Shown one piece after another: positions 27,002 to 36,682 of a stretch of DNA of 64,000 bases (positions within the stretch are counted from its first letter, which is position 1; each line of letters begins with the position of its first letter). The DNA is from Synechococcus sp. CC9616 (GTDB lineage Bacteria; Cyanobacteriota; Cyanobacteriia; PCC-6307; Cyanobiaceae), in the NCBI RefSeq assembly GCF_000515235.1, contig NZ_KI911558.1, positions 200,588 through 264,587 on the forward strand. Reading direction: 5' to 3'. The notes below the pieces were generated by a model. That model did no database searches. It saw only the letters and a program-made list of their open reading frames with translations, and was not told where the DNA came from. The position numbers were made by a program, and so were the translations under genes.

Positions 27002-29311
27002 GTGCAGACGGCTGAGTTGTTTCTACGGTCAGGGGATAGCAAAGCAGCGACAGTGTCCCTTCTTTCAACGGGCTCCTTTGAGCAGGTGTTTGACCTCCCT
27101 TCGGATGTGTCGATCACGTCGCAACTTCTGGTTGATCGATCCAGGGCAGCTGGGGCCGACGTGGCAGTGGAGGACGTCGAGACGGCCCTTAGAACGCACC
27201 GGCTCAGAGCGGATGAGGTGGGTCAGCAGGGCTGGCGACAGCTTCTTGCACTTCAGGTTGGAGATGCCCGGGTGAAGGCGGCAGAAGCCTTTCAGCTGCT
27301 TGATCAGGACAAGGATGGCCGGGTGGAGCTTTCAGCGCTCAAGCGCCTAATTCAGTTGTTTGAGGTGACAGAGGGCACCGCTGAAGCCATCACGATCGAA
27401 ATGGCTCGCGATGGGTCTGCATCGATCGACCTGGAGAGATTGCTGGCTTTCCTGCCAGACGATTTCACGGCACATCCCCGTGCTTACAGGGGCGGACACC
27501 GCTCGGCTGAGCCAAGCAGCAGCGCTGCGCGACGCCATGCGAACAGGAGCACAGATCAACCGAAACAGGATTCGGCTTCCCACCAAGGAACGTCGCCGCT
27601 GCAGATGCAGATCGGCTGGTTTCGTCTCATTCAGGGAGCGGCTTATCGCAGTTTCCGTGAGAGCTATTCGGCCAACTCGGAAACCCACCTTCGTGCCTAC
27701 GACTTGCCCTACACCATCCCCGATTTCGTGCACTTCGTGAATGCGGCGGTGGATCTCTACCTCTCTCTGGGCATTGTCGAACCCGGAGCAGAGGAACCCT
27801 TCGAGAGCCTCAGGGCTTCCGTCAACGGTGCGGAGGCAGATCTGCGTGAGCGGATGGCCAACTGGGATTCGATGCCCAAGACGGACGCGATGCTGGAAGC
27901 CGAGGGACGCCTCGAACAAGAACTGCAGGAGTTGGACCACCACCATCAGATCGTTGCGGTGGTGCTTGAGGTGCTGTTGACCGCTGCACTGCATGGTCAT
28001 GATCCCGAAAAGGTCACCCATGAGGATCTTCAGCGCCATGAGCTGAATCGTCTGCGTCAACTCGATGATCACCGGGAGGTGAACGCGGAGCTCGATCCCG
28101 ACAAGCCCAAAGCGCAGCGGCCTTACTACGACACCTGGCAGCGGGTGATCGTTGACACCGATGACCAGCGCTATGCGGGGTCGATCATGCCGACCGCGTA
28201 CTGGTATGACGACTTCATGCCGCTGCTGTTGCGGGCCAGTTCAGTGCTTACGCAGGCCGACATTCACGATTGGGATGATGCCGATGACGACGAGCTGAAT
28301 GCCTGGTTCTCACAACGGCATGCATTGGGCGAATTCCGCATGTACGGCCATGCCACGGAAGAGGCCTTTCAATCCCGTCCTCTGACGGTCAAGAAGGAGC
28401 TGCGGCGAGCCTGGGAGTTGACCCGTCACTACCTCAATGGTGTTCAGAAGCGTCGGGAGCGGGAGGAGTTCGGCCGTGGGGATGGATTTCTCTGTCAGTA
28501 CGTCGCCTTTCTCGATCTCCATGTCGGCCGCCACGATGTGGAAGCCAGCCAGATGCGGGTCAGTTTTCCGTATTACATCGGCCCGGCCACCTGGCGCTTC
28601 ATGCACACCAGTGCAGAGCTGATTGCGGCACAGCCAGAAGACCAACAGCAGCGCTCGGTTGAGGCTTTCAAAGGCTTTTTCGTGGCCCTGGCCACGATGT
28701 ATCCATGCCCTTACTGCCGCTTCCACCTCAACCGTTATGTGGTGCGCAACCGCGAGGTGTCGATGTACCCGATCGAATATCTCTTCCTGGGTTCCGACCA
28801 GGCCAGCAGCACCCTTGAGGTGTCGCTTCAGGACAAACTCGAACAGGTGAGTGATGGCGAAACCCTGCGTTTGTTCCTCTGGAAGCTTCACAACACCGTG
28901 TCATCGTCGATCGCCCGCAGTGAGGATTGGTATCACAAGGATTCCGGTGCTTACTACACCTCGCGTTACTGGCCCAGCCTCGATTCGGAGCTCGAACGGG
29001 CCCACACCCTCGGGGTTGATCTGATCGCGCGCGATCGTGTGCAGCGGATCTATGGAGTTGTGAAGAGCGCAGCCCATCTTTCGGTTTTGCGGGATGAGCT
29101 GCAGGAATCACTCCATGCCAATGATCTGCAGACGCAGCAGACCATTCGGGGTCGCGCGGTCACTGCCATCGGCGGTGTTGAAGAGGCCGTTCTGCAATCG
29201 CGCTTTCTGCACGACAACTACCGCTACAACCCATCACTCGAACTTGAGCCGCCCCACTTCAGCCCGGCGGAAGAATTGCTCGCCCGTAGTGGTCTCTACA
29301 CCGAGAATTGA
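27002..29311 (+). CDS. EF-hand plus Erv/ALR-like sulfhydryl oxidase domain protein
   Basis: A 769-residue protein, GTG start at 27002 (uncertain). Residues 95-150: an EF-hand-like calcium loop DQDKDGRVELSA (101-112; position 12 is Ala, so it is imperfect) and a weaker second one. A linker to about 200 is low-complexity. The C-terminal half has Erv/ALR hallmarks: GPATWRFMHTSAELIA, the redox pair YPCPYCRFHLNRY (Cys near 569 and 572), and LWKLHNTVSSSIA resembling the FAD-binding HNxVN motif. Erv enzymes make disulfides using FAD and oxygen. The extra CxxC shuttle seen in many of them is not obvious and no signal peptide is present. Function here is inferred from motifs. Confidence 0.72.
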   Translation: MQTAELFLRSGDSKAATVSLLSTGSFEQVFDLPSDVSITSQLLVDRSRAAGADVAVEDVETALRTHRLRADEVGQQGWRQLLALQVGDARVKAAEAFQLLDQDKDGRVELSALKRLIQLFEVTEGTAEAITIEMARDGSASIDLERLLAFLPDDFTAHPRAYRGGHRSAEPSSSAARRHANRSTDQPKQDSASHQGTSPLQMQIGWFRLIQGAAYRSFRESYSANSETHLRAYDLPYTIPDFVHFVNAAVDLYLSLGIVEPGAEEPFESLRASVNGAEADLRERMANWDSMPKTDAMLEAEGRLEQELQELDHHHQIVAVVLEVLLTAALHGHDPEKVTHEDLQRHELNRLRQLDDHREVNAELDPDKPKAQRPYYDTWQRVIVDTDDQRYAGSIMPTAYWYDDFMPLLLRASSVLTQADIHDWDDADDDELNAWFSQRHALGEFRMYGHATEEAFQSRPLTVKKELRRAWELTRHYLNGVQKRREREEFGRGDGFLCQYVAFLDLHVGRHDVEASQMRVSFPYYIGPATWRFMHTSAELIAAQPEDQQQRSVEAFKGFFVALATMYPCPYCRFHLNRYVVRNREVSMYPIEYLFLGSDQASSTLEVSLQDKLEQVSDGETLRLFLWKLHNTVSSSIARSEDWYHKDSGAYYTSRYWPSLDSELERAHTLGVDLIARDRVQRIYGVVKSAAHLSVLRDELQESLHANDLQTQQTIRGRAVTAIGGVEEAVLQSRFLHDNYRYNPSLELEPPHFSPAEELLARSGLYTEN

Positions 29312-29342
29312 ACATCTCCAGCGCGTTCGCTGACGGAAGCCC

Positions 29343-29374
29343 AAAAAAAACGCAGCCCTGAAATCAGGACTGCG
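29343..29374 (-). terminator. Rho-independent terminator of rpsD
   Basis: On the minus strand a 10-bp stem (CGCAGTCCTG / CAGGGCTGCG, one G-U pair) with an ATTT loop is followed by eight T. It lies 28 bp after the rpsD stop. It could also end the plus-strand transcript of the Erv-like gene, but without a T-run in that direction. Confidence 0.88.
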
Positions 29375-29401
29375 CATCGAAGAACGAACTGAACTTTGTG
29401 A

Positions 29402-30010
29402 TCAGACCTTGCGGGAGTAGTACTCCACCACCAGCAGTTCGTTGATTTCAAGGGCGACCCATTCCCGTTCGCAACGACCGGTGACCTTGGCGGACAGTTT
29501 GGTTTTGTCCAGATCCAGGTGCGGTGGGATGTTGGCGAGTCCAGGGAATTCCAGGTTGCCTTCGGCCAGCCTTTTGCTGCCTTTGCGTTCCCGGATGGCA
29601 ATGACATCGCCAACCTTGCACTGATAGCTGGCAATGTCGGTGACGCGGCCGTTCACGGTCACATGACCGTGGTTCACCAGCTGGCGGGCACCTGGGACAG
29701 TGGGGCCAAAACCCATTCGGAAGCAGACGTTGTCGAGTCTGTTCTCAAGAAGCTTGAGCAGGTTCGTTCCAGTGGAACCATCCTGTGCACGGGCTTTCTT
29801 CACGTAGCGCACGAGCTGCCGCTCAGAAATTCCGTAGTTGAAACGCAGTTTCTGTTTCTCTTCGAGTCGGATCGCATATTCCGAGCGCTTGCGACGGGCT
29901 TGGCCGTGCTGACCGGGGGGATAGGACCGCTTTGCGGCCTTCCGGGTGAGACCAGGGAGGTCTCCCAAGCGCCGCGTGATCCTCAGGCGAGGGCCGCGGT
30001 ATCGAGACAT
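29402..30010 (-). CDS. rpsD: 30S ribosomal protein S4
   Basis: A 202-residue S4: [22 protein letters not shown], the [31 protein letters not shown] core (no zinc knuckle), the S4 RNA-binding domain ([30 protein letters not shown]). S4 binds 16S rRNA early in small-subunit assembly. The frame is open upstream, but ATG at 30010 is the conserved start. Monocistronic with its own terminator; divergent from yidD across 76 bp. Confidence 0.98.
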   Translation of the reverse strand: MSRYRGPRLRITRRLGDLPGLTRKAAKRSYPPGQHGQARRKRSEYAIRLEEKQKLRFNYGISERQLVRYVKKARAQDGSTGTNLLKLLENRLDNVCFRMGFGPTVPGARQLVNHGHVTVNGRVTDIASYQCKVGDVIAIRERKGSKRLAEGNLEFPGLANIPPHLDLDKTKLSAKVTGRCEREWVALEINELLVVEYYSRKV

Positions 30011-30086
30011 AGAAAGGAAGTTGTTGGGACCATTCGTGCCAGATGGCAGGCATGCTGGAACCAGAGAAGGTTCCCCGCATCTCTCC

Positions 30087-30365
30087 ATGCACGAATCAAC
30101 CACTGTATCTGTAAGCCTTCTCGCCAGGGCTGCCGGAGTCGTCAACGGTGGTTTGGCCCAGTTGCTGCTGGCCTTGATTGGCTTTTATCGCCGCTTTATT
30201 TCGCCATTGATAGGTCCACGTTGTCGGTTTATTCCAACCTGCAGTGCCTATGGGCTTGAAGCGATTCAGAGGCATGGTCCTTGGCGCGGCAGCTGGCTCA
30301 CGGTCAAGCGATTGCTGCGTTGCAACCCTCTCACCCCATGTGGATGCGATCCGGTCCCCGATTAA
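30087..30365 (+). CDS. yidD: membrane protein insertion efficiency factor YidD
   Basis: A 92-residue Yid[36 protein letters not shown] with the conserved cysteines and an amphipathic N-terminal helix, then [21 protein letters not shown]. It helps YidC-dependent insertion of membrane proteins. ATG at 30087; the glutaredoxin-like gene follows 3 bp after the stop. Confidence 0.93.
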   Translation: MHESTTVSVSLLARAAGVVNGGLAQLLLALIGFYRRFISPLIGPRCRFIPTCSAYGLEAIQRHGPWRGSWLTVKRLLRCNPLTPCGCDPVPD

Positions 30366-30368
30366 GCC

Positions 30369-30665
30369 ATGGCTGATCAGCCAGGTGGCGAACTGACGCT
30401 TTACAGCCGCAGAGGCTGTTGTCTGTGTGAGGGGCTGGAGACCCGCCTGCGGCAGCTCAATCTCAGGGCTTTGGGCCTGCAACTCACGGTGATCGATATC
30501 GATGCTGAGCAGACCCCTGGCGAGCTGAGAGCGCGTTACGACCTCGAGGTGCCGGTGCTCAGCTGCGCTGGCAAGGACCTGCCACGGGTCTCCCCACGCT
30601 TGTGTGGTGAGGGCCTGTTCAACTGGTTGCATCGTGCCCTGTCCAAGGGCGCAGGAGCGACTTAA
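30369..30665 (+). CDS. glutaredoxin-like thiol-disulfide protein
   Basis: A 98-residue thioredoxin-fold protein of the DUF836/glutaredoxin-like type: LTLYSRRGCCLCEGLE has a CxxC-like motif (GCCLC), VIDIDAEQ and the cis-proline segment DLEVPVLSC fit the fold. ATG at 30369, 3 bp after yidD, so probably co-transcribed. Redox role is inferred. Confidence 0.85.
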   Translation: MADQPGGELTLYSRRGCCLCEGLETRLRQLNLRALGLQLTVIDIDAEQTPGELRARYDLEVPVLSCAGKDLPRVSPRLCGEGLFNWLHRALSKGAGAT

Positions 30666-30699
30666 AACAAGCCGACGACCCTGACGCGAGGAACGCCGG

Positions 30700-32205
30700 A
30701 TGAGCCAGGCGCTGCACACCGTGCTGCAGGAGGTCGGTCTGACCATTCCCACAGGTTTGATCAACCCAACGCTGACGGATATCACCAGCGATTCCAGGAG
30801 CGTCCGGACGGGAAGTCTTTTTCTCGGCCTGCCAGGTGAACGGGTGGATGGAGGGCGTTTTTGGCGCCAGGCCCTCGATGCAGGAGCGGCTGCCGCTCTG
30901 ATCGGCCCCGCTGCTGCGCAGGCTGCCCCTCCCGGCGATGGCGATCCGGTGATAGTGGTCTCCGAGCCGGTGGCGCAGTTGATTGGTGAGGTTTCAGCAG
31001 CCTTCTGGACCCAGCCCAGTCATCAGATGGCCCTGATCGGAGTCACCGGGACCAACGGCAAGACCACTACAACGCATCTGATTGAGCATCTGGCTGGGGT
31101 GGCGGGACAACCCACGGGTTTGTTCGGCACGTTGGTCAATCGTTGGCCGGGGCACAGTGTCACGGCCCAGCACACCACAGCGTTTGCGGACCGTTTGCAG
31201 GCGCAGTTGGCGGAGGCTGTGGCTGCCGGCTGCAAGCTGGCGGCGATGGAGGTGAGTTCCCATGCGTTGGCCCAACACCGCGTGGCCGGATGTCGTTTTT
31301 CCGGTGCGGTGTTCACCAACCTCACCCAGGACCATCTCGACTATCACGCCTCGATGGAGGACTACTTCGAGGCGAAGGCCAGTCTTTTTGTCCCTCCGCT
31401 GCTCGAAACGCAGGATGCGGGATCCGTGGTCAACATCGATGACCCCTGGGGCGTTCAACTGGCGCAGCGCTTGTCGGGTCGTTGTTGGCGTAGTTCGCTG
31501 AACGATCCCTCGGCGGAGCTCACCATGGTGGATTTGGAGATGACCGGCCATGGCGTGGAGGGACGCCTCCTCAGCCCCAGCGGAGATGGACAGTTCCGCT
31601 CCCCTCTCCTGGGACGGTTCAATCTGATGAATTTGCTTCAGGCCTTGGGGGCTTTGCTGCAGCAAGGTCTGCCGCTGGGTCCATTGCTTGAGGCGATTGG
31701 CTGTTTCGGTGGTGTTCCAGGCCGGATGGAGAGGGTGTTGGTGCCCGGGGCGGATACCGCGGCACTGCCTACGGTGTTGGTCGATTACGCCCACACTCCC
31801 GATGGTCTTGAAAATGCCCTGGCTGCCTCGAGACCCTTCACCAATGGTCGTTTGGTCTGTGTCTTTGGCTGTGGTGGGGATCGGGATCGTGGCAAACGAC
31901 CTCAGATGGCGGCGATTGCCGCACGGCTTGCCGATCGCGTGGTGATCACGTCCGACAACCCCAGGACAGAGGATCTTCAGCGGATTCTCAATGATGTTCA
32001 GACCGGTTTGCCTGCGGGCACCGATCACATGGTTGAGGCGAATCGGGCTGTGGCGATTGCAGCTGCGATCGCAGAAGCATCCCCCCAGGATCTCGTGCTG
32101 GTCGCCGGCAAAGGGCATGAGGACTACCAGATCCTCGGCACAGAAAAGGTGCATTTCGACGATCGAGAGCAATCAGAACAGGCTCTGCGCCAACGATTGT
32201 CCTGA
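30700..32205 (+). CDS. murE: UDP-N-acetylmuramoyl-tripeptide synthetase
   Basis: MurE adds the third amino acid of the peptidoglycan stem peptide. The 501-residue protein has the ATP loop [13 protein letters not shown], the HTTPD-equivalent recognition HTTAFADRL, the KAxLF segment with carbamylated Lys (EAKASLF) and DNPRTED, whose DNPR motif marks meso-diaminopimelate specificity. ATG at 30700 lies 34 bp after the glutaredoxin-like gene. A perfect 9-bp hairpin overlaps the stop. Confidence 0.97.
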   Translation: MSQALHTVLQEVGLTIPTGLINPTLTDITSDSRSVRTGSLFLGLPGERVDGGRFWRQALDAGAAAALIGPAAAQAAPPGDGDPVIVVSEPVAQLIGEVSAAFWTQPSHQMALIGVTGTNGKTTTTHLIEHLAGVAGQPTGLFGTLVNRWPGHSVTAQHTTAFADRLQAQLAEAVAAGCKLAAMEVSSHALAQHRVAGCRFSGAVFTNLTQDHLDYHASMEDYFEAKASLFVPPLLETQDAGSVVNIDDPWGVQLAQRLSGRCWRSSLNDPSAELTMVDLEMTGHGVEGRLLSPSGDGQFRSPLLGRFNLMNLLQALGALLQQGLPLGPLLEAIGCFGGVPGRMERVLVPGADTAALPTVLVDYAHTPDGLENALAASRPFTNGRLVCVFGCGGDRDRGKRPQMAAIAARLADRVVITSDNPRTEDLQRILNDVQTGLPAGTDHMVEANRAVAIAAAIAEASPQDLVLVAGKGHEDYQILGTEKVHFDDREQSEQALRQRLS

Positions 32206-32233
32206 GGTCTCGTCCGTCCTAGGAAGACCTCAG
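32202..32233 (+). terminator. hairpin overlapping the murE stop
   Basis: CTGAGGTCT (32202-32210) pairs perfectly with AGACCTCAG (32225-32233) around a 14-nt loop. The stem includes the murE stop codon. No T-run follows, so it may be a 3'-stability element or weak terminator between murE and the second MscS gene. Confidence 0.55.
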
Positions 32234-32252
32234 GCCCGGACCCTGATCACGG

Positions 32253-33359
32253 ATGTCTGCTTTCAACCGCTCTGATCTGTTGAAGGACGCCCAGTTTTTT
32301 CAAACACCAGAGGGCTTGCTGATCGGCACGTTGGTGCTGGTCGCCTTCTGGCTGTTGCTGAGGGTGATGGAGGCGGTTCAGAAACCCTCTTGGGCCAGCG
32401 TCATCCGCTCGGTACGCCGTCCTCTCGTGATCGGATTTGGCGTCGCGCTTTACGCAGGTTGGTTGTTCGGCCTGCTGGCTGAAAATATTGCCATCTTAAG
32501 TGATAGAAATGTTGCTCAATTAACAACTTCGATTGTTCTGCTTGTTTTTGGTAGAGCTGCCACGATTGCTGGTTTGAAATTCCTGCATTCCAATGTGTTC
32601 AATCGTTGGTTGAATCGTGAAATTCAGGATCAACGTGAAAAAGATATGATGGTTTCTCTCCTGGATCGTGTTTATACAATTCTGGTTTTTTTGATTACAT
32701 TCGCTGCCATTATGATCGCCTTTGGTATTTCTCCAACAGCCGTTGGAGCAGTTCTGGGCGGCGCTGGTATTGGAATCGGCTTCGGAACGCAGCAAATTTC
32801 TCAGAATTTCTTGTCGGGCTTGATGTTGTTTTTTAATCGTCCTTTTGCAGAGGGGGATTGGATCAATGTTTCAACCTTCGAGGGAACGGTGCAGCGTATT
32901 GGCTGGTATCACACGCAAATTCGTACATTCGACCGGCGACCTCTTTTTATTCCCAATTCTCTTTTTGCGACCACGCCCATCGAGAATCCAGGACGTATGT
33001 ATAACCGCCGTATTAAAGAAGAAATTAGCCTGCGCTATGAAGACATTGGTCGGATTGAGCATGTCGTCCATGAAGTGAAGAAAATGCTGCGCGAGCATCC
33101 TGCAATTGATCAGGACCAGACGATTCTGGTGAATTTCAATCAGTGGGGAGATTCGTCCATCAACATGATGATCTACGCCTTTACTAAAACAACTGTTTGG
33201 GCGGAATGGCTTGATGCTCAACAGGATGTTTTTCTGCGAATCGCCGAGATTGTTCGACTGGCTGATGCTGATTTTGCTTTCCCTTCCACCACAGTTTATC
33301 CCTCATCGGATTTCAACACTGAGCATCCGTTGTTGATGAAAAAAGGGCCTAGCGCCTGA
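32253..33359 (+). CDS. MscS-family small-conductance mechanosensitive channel
   Basis: A 368-residue membrane channel that releases osmolytes on hypo-osmotic shock. Four hydrophobic segments lead to the pore helix (AVGAVLGGAGIGIGFGTQQISQNFLSGLMLFF) and the beta domain (PFAEGDWINVSTFEGTVQRIGWYHTQIRTFDRRPLFIPNSLF). No signal peptide. Base composition is uneven: the first 230 bp are GC-rich, whereas about 32480-33100 is distinctly AT-rich, like the accessory genes. Its stop abuts that of the convergent cysS gene with no gap. Confidence 0.93.
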   Translation: MSAFNRSDLLKDAQFFQTPEGLLIGTLVLVAFWLLLRVMEAVQKPSWASVIRSVRRPLVIGFGVALYAGWLFGLLAENIAILSDRNVAQLTTSIVLLVFGRAATIAGLKFLHSNVFNRWLNREIQDQREKDMMVSLLDRVYTILVFLITFAAIMIAFGISPTAVGAVLGGAGIGIGFGTQQISQNFLSGLMLFFNRPFAEGDWINVSTFEGTVQRIGWYHTQIRTFDRRPLFIPNSLFATTPIENPGRMYNRRIKEEISLRYEDIGRIEHVVHEVKKMLREHPAIDQDQTILVNFNQWGDSSINMMIYAFTKTTVWAEWLDAQQDVFLRIAEIVRLADADFAFPSTTVYPSSDFNTEHPLLMKKGPSA

Positions 33360-34847
33360 TCAGCTTCGGATCCACTCGCTGACCCCGCCGGGACGATCGA
33401 TCAGTTCAATGCCGCGCTGGCTGAGCTCATCGCGGATCCGATCCGCTTCGGCATAGTTTTTCGACGCCTTGGCTGCCCGGCGCGCTTCAACGGCAGCCTC
33501 AATCTCGGCATCATCTTCGGCGTTGGCTTGGTCTGGATCTTGTTCCCAGCGCAGTCCCAGGGCGGCGGCCAATTCGCGAAGAAGCTGCCAACGCGCCAAC
33601 AGCCCTTTCAGTTCTTCAGTCGGTAAGTCACTGCTGTCACCGCGGTCCAAACGATTGGCGATGGCACGCAGCGGTTTGGCCAAATCGAACAGAACAGCCA
33701 GGGCTCCTGAGGTGTTGAGGTCGTCATCCATGGCGGCGATGAAGCGCTGATGCATCGCCAGAAGACCATCCCCATCGGGGCTGTCCTGGCCTCGGATCGC
33801 CCCTTGTTCGAGAACTGGCGATGATCCCCAGCCCAAGGCATTGCCATGGCGATCGCCGAGCCCTAAAGCTCCATTGAGTCCTTTCCAGCCGGTTGCTGCG
33901 GCATCGAGTGCTTCAGCGGTGAAATCAAGAGGTTTGCGGTAGTGGGCCTGCAGCACGAACAGGCGCAGCGTCATTGGCGAGACGCCGCTATCGAGCAGTG
34001 CCCGGATCGTGGTGAAGTTGCCGAGGGATTTCGACATCTTGGTGCCGCCGACATTGACCATGCCGTTGTGCATCCACAACTTCGCCAGGGTCGTGCCATT
34101 GGCCGTTTCCGATTGGGCGATCTCGTTTTCGTGATGTGGGAACACCAAATCACCACCGCCGAGATGGATGTCGATCGTGAGGCCGAGTTCCTGACGCACC
34201 ATGGCGGAGCATTCGATGTGCCAGCCCGGACGCCCTGGCCCCCAGGGTGACTCCCAGCTGGGTTCGTTTTCTTTGACTCCTTTCCAGAGCGCGAAGTCAA
34301 AGGGGTGGCGTTTCCGGCTCCCCTCCCCATCAGCAGTGCGTCCGCTCGCGCCCTGTTGTTGCTCATTGGGATCGCGACCGCTGAGTTTGCCGTAGTTGTT
34401 GGCTTTGGAGATGTCGAAATAAACGTCGCCATCGGAGCTGTAGGCGGCCCCTTTGGCTTCCAGTTCGCTGATCAACGTCTTGATGCCATCAATGCAGCAG
34501 GTGGCCCGCGGCATGCGATCGGCCGGAAGGATATTCAGCCGGCCCATATCGATTTCAAAGGCTTCAATGTTGCGTTCACTTACTGCCTGCATCGAGCTGC
34601 CTTCCTCGTTGGCGCGGTTGAGGATCTTGTCGTCGATGTCGGTGTAGTTCTGGACGTAGGTGACGTCGTAGCCGCGCCAGATCAAATACCTGCGCAGCAC
34701 GTCCCAGTTGATGTAGCTGCGGGCATGGCCCAGGTGGCAAAGGTCATAGACCGTGACACCGCAGCAGTAAATCGTTGCTTTGCCGGCCTCGAGGGGTTCA
34801 AACGCTTCCGTACGGCTGGTCAGGCTGTTGGTGAAGCGCAAGGGCAC
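33360..34847 (-). CDS. cysS: cysteinyl-tRNA synthetase
   Basis: A 495-residue class I synthetase: [19 protein letters not shown] includes a zinc-binding Cys and the HIGH box (HLGH), and KMSKSLGN is the KMSKS loop. The C-terminal domain contains a central acidic stretch and ends in the usual ELIDRPGG-type segment. It charges tRNA-Cys. ATG at 34847. The promoter must be in the AT-rich gap to the right. Confidence 0.97.
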   Translation of the reverse strand: MPLRFTNSLTSRTEAFEPLEAGKATIYCCGVTVYDLCHLGHARSYINWDVLRRYLIWRGYDVTYVQNYTDIDDKILNRANEEGSSMQAVSERNIEAFEIDMGRLNILPADRMPRATCCIDGIKTLISELEAKGAAYSSDGDVYFDISKANNYGKLSGRDPNEQQQGASGRTADGEGSRKRHPFDFALWKGVKENEPSWESPWGPGRPGWHIECSAMVRQELGLTIDIHLGGGDLVFPHHENEIAQSETANGTTLAKLWMHNGMVNVGGTKMSKSLGNFTTIRALLDSGVSPMTLRLFVLQAHYRKPLDFTAEALDAAATGWKGLNGALGLGDRHGNALGWGSSPVLEQGAIRGQDSPDGDGLLAMHQRFIAAMDDDLNTSGALAVLFDLAKPLRAIANRLDRGDSSDLPTEELKGLLARWQLLRELAAALGLRWEQDPDQANAEDDAEIEAAVEARRAAKASKNYAEADRIRDELSQRGIELIDRPGGVSEWIRS

Positions 34848-35193
34848 GGTCGATCGGCAGAACAGGCTGAGGTTACGGCGTGCATGAGATCAAGATCAGC
34901 AGCCCTGTCCCTGCAAGCCAGCTCAGCATGATCAAGCAGCGTTGTGGAGGTTGTTTGAGAGGCAGTGGATTCTTGAGGGGGTTTCGTTGGTTGTTGCGGA
35001 TTGTGTGGAGGCAATTGCATTGGCGGCAACGCAGCACACATTTTTAGTTTGCATTTTATTAATCTTTTGGCTGTTTTTGAGGCTTAGTGCTAACAAGCGG
35101 CGACTTTCTTGCTGATTGTTTTTGTGGGCAGCAAGTTCGTTAAATGCATTGCTGAATGCGGCTGCTATGTTGAAATGAAATAGTTTTACAATC
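34848..35193. other. AT-rich gap between cysS and the octapeptide-repeat gene
   Basis: About 350 bp, AT-rich to the right of 35040. No RNA gene seen. A minus-strand ATG frame at 34932-35195 (87 codons, MIVKLFHFNIAAAF...) is the only candidate; it lacks a known domain or a clear ribosome site, so I do not call it. It is as likely to hold the cysS promoter. Confidence 0.5.
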
Positions 35194-35214
35194 ATGGTCT
35201 TTAGCGCTTAAGCT

Positions 35215-36585
35215 TTGTTGGAAAGCCTTGCGAGTGGGTCGTCGGTCCAGTTTTACGACCCTGCAGATCTCTCCGACTCAGCCCCTGATACGTCCGGCAT
35301 TCCTGATACGACCATTCCGGATATTCCTGATACGACCATTCCGGATATTGATATTCCGAGCCTTCCTGGTGGCTCAAGCCCGTATAGTGGTATTCCGAGG
35401 CCGGATAGTTGTATTCCGAGCATTCCAGATGACTTTGATACTTCAGGTCTGCCTGCTGATCTTTCAAGTTATTTGCCGAGTCAGATCGGTGATCTTAATC
35501 CGGAGCAATTTGCTGATTTCACTCCTGACATGATCGGTGATTTCAGTCCTGAGCAGTTTGCAGAGCTGTCACCGGATTTGATCAAGGATTTTGACCCGAA
35601 TCAATTCACTGCATTGGATCCAAGTGCATTCGCAGGCTTCCAGGCCGATCAGCTGAAAAGTTTGCCTGCGAAGTTGGCCGGGCAATTCACTCCTGAGATG
35701 TTTGCAGAGTTGCCTGAAGGTGCCATTGCAGGTTTTAAAGCTAAGGCCTTCTCTTCTTTACCCACAGACGTTTTTGCTGAATTTGATCCTGAGCAGTTCG
35801 GGGAGTTGTCGTCAAAACTGTGCAAATCAATCAGTTCAGAACAATTCTCTCAGCTCGCAAATAATGTCATGAAATCGATCGATGTTGATCAATTCATGGC
35901 TCTTTCGCCAGACGCTTTTGCTGGTTTTCAGGCTGATTAGCTTAAGAGCCTTCCAATGGATCTGGTTCAGGAGATGACTGCTGACATGTTCGCTGAGCTA
36001 CCAGCTGATGCGATTGCTGGTTTCAAAGCCAAGGCTTTTTCTGCGCTGTCATCAGAAGCTTTGGGTGCATTTGATGCAGAGCAGTTTTCAGAACTGTCTG
36101 CCAAGGTAATGAAATCGATCAACTTAGATCAGTTTGAAAGTCTTTCACCAGATGCTTTTGCTGGGTTTCAGTCCAGTCAATTAAAGAAAATCAAAGCAGA
36201 CCTTCTGGCGGGCATGGATCCTGAAACATTCTCGGCGATTAATCCTGATGCCTTCTCTGCGTTTACTCCTAAGAAAATCAATGCTCTTCCCGATGATCTG
36301 ATTGGAGAGATTAATCCGGATCAATTGTCTGGCTTCAAGCCGGCTATTTTCAAAAAGATGGATGATGAATTGTTCGAGTCTTTCAGGCCAAAGGCAATCA
36401 AGGGTCTGACGCCTGATCAGACAGCAAAGATGAATAAGGTTGCGGCTAGTAAGTTTGACGTGGATCAAATCCAGTCGATCAAACCAGAATGTCTTGCCTC
36501 AATGCCTAAGTCCGTTTTCAATTTCTTTGAAGATGATTTTTCTGCAAAGCAGATCGCAGGGTTAGAGGAGTTGGAGTCTGTTTGA
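35215..36585 (+). pseudogene. octapeptide-repeat protein gene interrupted by an in-frame TAG
   Basis: A single frame from a TTG at 35215 to 36585 encodes about 43 tandem 8-residue units of the form xPxxF/LxxF/L (for example SPEQFAEL, DPNQFTAL, SPDAFAGF), after an N-terminal Pro/Asp/Ser-rich stretch (IPDTTIPDI repeats). TAG at 35938-35940 breaks it after 241 codons; translation of what follows continues the repeat in phase (unit QAD*LKSL against QADQLKSL earlier). An ATG at 35194 is in frame but followed by TAA at 35209, so the start may also be damaged. Residues before and after the TAG are near duplicates over ten units. Similar octads occur in long secreted proteins of bacteria; no signal peptide is seen. 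Low-GC. Function unknown. Confidence 0.75.
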
Positions 36586-36641
36586 TGGTTTTTACTATAT
36601 CCAAGCCAAAGGGTTTGGTTGTCAAGATCTAGTCACCCAAA

Positions 36642-36660
36642 AATTATAAACATTATAATT
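36642..36660. terminator. AT-rich palindrome downstream of polA and the repeat gene
   Basis: AATTATAA / TTATAATT with a 3-nt loop, between the 3' end of the repeat gene and the polA stop (convergent). The stem is weak in G and C, so it is doubtful as a terminator for either gene. Confidence 0.3.
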
Positions 36661-36682
36661 AAAACTTTAATTCTTTAAACTG

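Noticed and set aside
30994-32172. A 392-codon minus-strand frame opposite murE
   Set aside because: Rich in His/Gln/Arg, as expected for an antisense reading of GC-rich DNA; no motif.
34932-35195. An 87-codon minus-strand frame with ATG start
   Set aside because: AT-rich gap, no domain, no clear ribosome site; left uncalled and mentioned in the gap entry.
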